A stretch of 64,000 nt of DNA, from contig CP051232.1 in assembly GCA_017792445.1 (NCBI GenBank), forward strand, positions 3,508,001-3,572,000, written 5' to 3'. Under the pieces are notes generated by a model, which made no database searches, was not told the DNA's origin, and saw only the letters and a program-made list of their open reading frames with translations. Below, one piece after another: positions 61,799 through 64,000 of this stretch; the first letter of the stretch is position 1; each line of letters begins with the position of its first letter. This stretch comes from Maritimibacter sp. (lineage in GTDB: Bacteria; Pseudomonadota; Alphaproteobacteria; Rhodobacterales; Rhodobacteraceae). Position numbers and translations under genes: made by a program.

Positions 61799-63289
61799 AT
61801 GCGTGAGACCTCCCGCCCCCTGTCTCTTGACGACAGGATGCCTCGCCACCCCTTCGACGACGACAAACTGCATGAAGAATGCGGCGTGTTCGGCGTGATC
61901 GGCGTGGCTGACGCCGCCAACTTCGTTGCCCTTGGCCTGCACGCGTTGCAGCACCGGGGTCAGGAAGCCGGGGGTATCGTCAGTTACCATCCCGACAGCG
62001 GATTCAATTCCGCCCGCCGGTTCGGTTATGTCCGCGACAATTTCACCAAGGCGTCGCTGATGGAGACGCTGCCGGGCGCGCTGTCGATCGGGCATGTGCG
62101 CTATTCGACCAGCGGGTCGAAGGGCGCCACGCAGATCCGCGACGTGCAGCCGTTCTTCGGCGAGTTCTCGGTCGGCGGCGTGGCGATTGCCCACAACGGC
62201 AACATCACCAACGCGGACGCTCTGCGGCGCGAACTGATCGAGCGTGGCTCGATCTTCCAGTCCTCGTCGGACAGCGAGTGCATCATTCACCTGATGGCCC
62301 GGTCTCTGCAACGCACCATCCCCGAGCGGATGAAGGACGCGCTGCGACGGGTCGAGGGGGCGTTCTCGGTCGTCGCGATGACCCGCACCAAGCTGATGGG
62401 CGTGCGCGACCCGCTGGGCGTGCGGCCGCTGGTTCTGGGCAAGGTCGGCGACGGTTATGCGCTGTCGTCCGAGACCTGCGCGCTGGACATCATCGGCGCC
62501 GAGTTCATCCGCGAGATCGAGCCGGGCGAGATGGTGGTCATCACGTCGAAGGGCGTGGAAAGCTTCCATCCGTTCGAGCGCAAGAAGTCGCGCTTCTGCA
62601 TCTTCGAGCAGGTCTATTTCAGCCGCCCGGATTCGATCCTGGGCGGCCGTTCCGTCTATGAGACGCGCCGCCAGATCGGCATCGAATTGGCCAAGGAAGC
62701 CCCGGTCGAGGCGGATCTGGTCTGCCCGGTGCCCGACAGCGGCACGCCCGCGGCCATCGGCTATTCCTTCGAAAGCGGCATTCCCTACGGCATGGGGATC
62801 ATCCGCAACCAGTACATGGGCCGGACCTTCATCGAGCCGACCGAGCAGATCCGGAACATGGGCGTGCGGCTGAAGCTGAACGTCAACCGCGCCCTGATCG
62901 AGGGAAAGCGGGTGATCCTGGTCGACGACTCGGTGGTGCGCGGGACCACGTCGCTGAAGATCAAGCAGATGATCCTCGACGCAGGCGCGAAGGAGGTCCA
63001 CTTCCGCATCGCCTCGCCGCCGACCGCGTGGCCCTGCTTCTACGGCGTGGATACGCCCGAACGGTCCAAGCTGCTGGCCGCCACCATGAGCGAGGACGAG
63101 ATGCGCGACCACCTTGGTGTGGATTCGCTGCGGTTCATCTCGCTGGACGGCCTGTACCGCGCCGCCGGCGAGGTGAAGGGCCGCGACCCGGCCTCGCCGC
63201 AGTTCTGCGACGCCTGTTTCTCGGGGGAGTACCCGGTCGAGCCTGCGGACATGATCGAGCGGGGGTTCGAGCTGAAAGCGGCAGAGTAG
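61799..63289 (+). CDS. purF: Amidophosphoribosyltransferase
   Basis: Makes 5-phosphoribosylamine from PRPP and glutamine, the first step of de novo purine synthesis. The 496 residues hold an N-terminal Ntn glutaminase domain whose mature nucleophile is the Cys in HEECGVFGVIG (residue 28 from this start, preceded by a propeptide), and a PRTase domain with VILVDDSVVRGTTS. Four Cys (RFCIF, WPCFY, FCDACF) indicate the Bacillus-type enzyme with a [4Fe-4S] cluster. The ATG at 61799 has GGAG 10 nt upstream; 61838 (MPRHPFDDDK) is an alternative. A terminator follows. Confidence 0.95.
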   Translation: MRETSRPLSLDDRMPRHPFDDDKLHEECGVFGVIGVADAANFVALGLHALQHRGQEAGGIVSYHPDSGFNSARRFGYVRDNFTKASLMETLPGALSIGHVRYSTSGSKGATQIRDVQPFFGEFSVGGVAIAHNGNITNADALRRELIERGSIFQSSSDSECIIHLMARSLQRTIPERMKDALRRVEGAFSVVAMTRTKLMGVRDPLGVRPLVLGKVGDGYALSSETCALDIIGAEFIREIEPGEMVVITSKGVESFHPFERKKSRFCIFEQVYFSRPDSILGGRSVYETRRQIGIELAKEAPVEADLVCPVPDSGTPAAIGYSFESGIPYGMGIIRNQYMGRTFIEPTEQIRNMGVRLKLNVNRALIEGKRVILVDDSVVRGTTSLKIKQMILDAGAKEVHFRIASPPTAWPCFYGVDTPERSKLLAATMSEDEMRDHLGVDSLRFISLDGLYRAAGEVKGRDPASPQFCDACFSGEYPVEPADMIERGFELKAAE

Positions 63290-63313
63290 GCGGCTTCTGC
63301 TTCAAAGATCAGG

Positions 63314-63344
63314 GCGCGCCCGGTTCCGCCGTGGCGCGCTTTTT
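63314..63344 (+). terminator. Intrinsic terminator of purF
   Basis: GCGCGCC (63314-63320) pairs with GGCGCGC (63333-63339) across a 12-nt loop, followed by five T residues. It is 24 bp after the purF stop. Confidence 0.85.
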
Positions 63345-63373
63345 GTTTGGCTTTGTGTTTGCTTCGGCGCGAT

Positions 63374-63535
63374 ACAGCGGCCCGCAGGGCCGCCGCGCAT
63401 CGTCGGGCCGCCCCCCGGCCCGGCGATTTGGCCGAGGGCATCACGATACTGAATGGTCAGAGGGTCTTGGCGACCATAAAGTGCCACATCTCCGGGTCAG
63501 ATCGCCGAACCGCGGCCCGACGCTGCGCGGCTTCG
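63374..63535. repeat. Dispersed intergenic repeat, family 2, copy B
   Basis: Same landmarks in the same order as 970-1136: ACAGCGGCCCGCAGGGCCGC, GGCCCGGCGATTTGG, an ATAAAGTGCCA core, CCGCGGCCCG and GCGCGGCTTCG. The flanks of the element are well conserved and the middle is diverged. It fills the space between the purF terminator and the tpiA stop codon. Confidence 0.65.
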
Positions 63536-63539
63536 CAGA

Positions 63540-64000
63540 CTACTCCGCCCGTTCCAGCGCCTCGATGATCCCGCCGAAATCCGCCGCCTTCAGCGAGGCG
63601 CCGCCCACCAGCGCGCCGTCGACGTTCGACACGCCGAAGATCTCGTCCGCGTTCGAGGGCTTCACCGAGCCGCCGTACAGAAGCGGAATGCCAGCACCCT
63701 CGGCGCCGAAACGCTCTTCCAGTCGCGCCCGCAGGAAGTCGTGCACCTCGGCGATCTGGTCCAGCGTCGGAACCTTGCCGGTGCCGATGGCCCAGACGGG
63801 TTCATAGGCGACCACGGTGTTCGCGGCGGTGCAGCCGTCGGGAAGCGAGCCCGCAAGCTGGCCGCCGACGATGTCCAACGTTTCGCCGTCCTCGCGCTCG
63901 CCCAGCGTCTCGCCGATGCAGACGATGGCGACGAGGTCCGCCGACCACGCGGCCTGCGTCTTCAGGCGGACGCTGGCGTCGGTCTCGTAGTGATCGGTCC
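63540..64000 (-). CDS. tpiA: Triose-phosphate isomerase, C-terminal part
   Basis: Interconverts dihydroxyacetone phosphate and glyceraldehyde-3-phosphate. The visible C-terminal 153 or so residues carry [31 protein letters not shown] (catalytic Glu and the mobile loop 6) and [14 protein letters not shown] (phosphate loop), ending [23 protein letters not shown]. The N-terminus, with the Lys and His catalytic residues, lies beyond the right edge. It is convergent with purF. Confidence 0.94.
   Translation of the reverse strand, partial: TDHYETDASVRLKTQAAWSADLVAIVCIGETLGEREDGETLDIVGGQLAGSLPDGCTAANTVVAYEPVWAIGTGKVPTLDQIAEVHDFLRARLEERFGAEGAGIPLLYGGSVKPSNADEIFGVSNVDGALVGGASLKAADFGGIIEALERAE

Overview
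The window is GC-rich, densely packed chromosomal DNA from an alphaproteobacterium, most probably Rhodobacterales (Rhodobacteraceae, Roseobacter-like). This rests on gene content and order: radA-cvpA-purF, tamA-tamB, urtABCDE, aerobic cobalamin genes (cobA, cobB, cobK), a form II coxSLM set, and a near-canonical FnrL-type site. There is no prophage, IS element, integrase or CRISPR array. Most of the window is ordinary core and metabolic DNA with short operons and frequent 1-4 nt gene overlaps.

Layout. 1-2.9 kb: a PLP-dependent decarboxylase (cut by the left edge), a class I aminotransferase and a YjbR-family protein, all on the minus strand. 3.0-7.9 kb: cysS, preceded by a probably leaderless 14-codon ORF with three Cys codons, then cimA, a methyltransferase and a squalene/phytoene synthase-family protein. 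7.9-13.4 kb: an MFS transporter, cobB and cobA on the minus strand, divergent from cobK, a DNA glycosylase and a carboxylesterase. 13.5-18.4 kb: an outer-membrane barrel protein, a c-type cytochrome behind an Fnr-like box, a secreted HEXXH protein, a DUF2270-like membrane protein, an HNH endonuclease and tRNA-Leu(UAG). 18.4-26 kb: a minus-strand arginine deiminase operon (YfcC-type carrier, arcA, argF/arcB, arcC) ending in a P2-type cation ATPase. 26-29 kb: a DUF1622-like/NhaC antiporter pair, a small zinc-ribbon membrane protein and a dienelactone hydrolase. 29-33.4 kb: a minus-strand operon of a GH32-like glycosidase, a sugar-phosphate phosphatase, a sucrose- or mannosylfructose-phosphate synthase and a small-molecule kinase. 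33.9-40 kb: the urea ABC transporter urtABCDE. 40-47 kb: tamA-tamB. 47-52.4 kb: an MFS transporter divergent from coxSLM. 52.5-57.4 kb: two SDR oxidoreductases, pepN and bioY. 57.5-64 kb: a GspC/PilP-like small protein, radA, cvpA, a winged-helix/hydrolase fusion, a small membrane protein, purF and tpiA (cut by the right edge).

How the parts work together. The ADI operon would turn arginine into ornithine, ammonia, CO2 and ATP, with an ATP-using cation pump as its last gene. It is divergent from an Na+/H+ antiporter pair, so the region looks like an energy, pH and ion-homeostasis locus. The 29-33 kb operon looks like a self-contained make-and-break system for a non-reducing fructosyl disaccharide, probably a compatible solute. 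The most interesting regulatory signal is upstream of cysS: a promoter places the transcript start at the ATG of a Cys-rich mini-ORF, and the following RNA can form a 9-bp helix that hides the cysS ribosome-binding site, which suggests cysteine-responsive attenuation.

Non-coding structure includes two families of dispersed intergenic repeats, a 48-bp tandem repeat, several clear intrinsic terminators and three near-identical-length tandem repeats of about 171 residues inside TamB.
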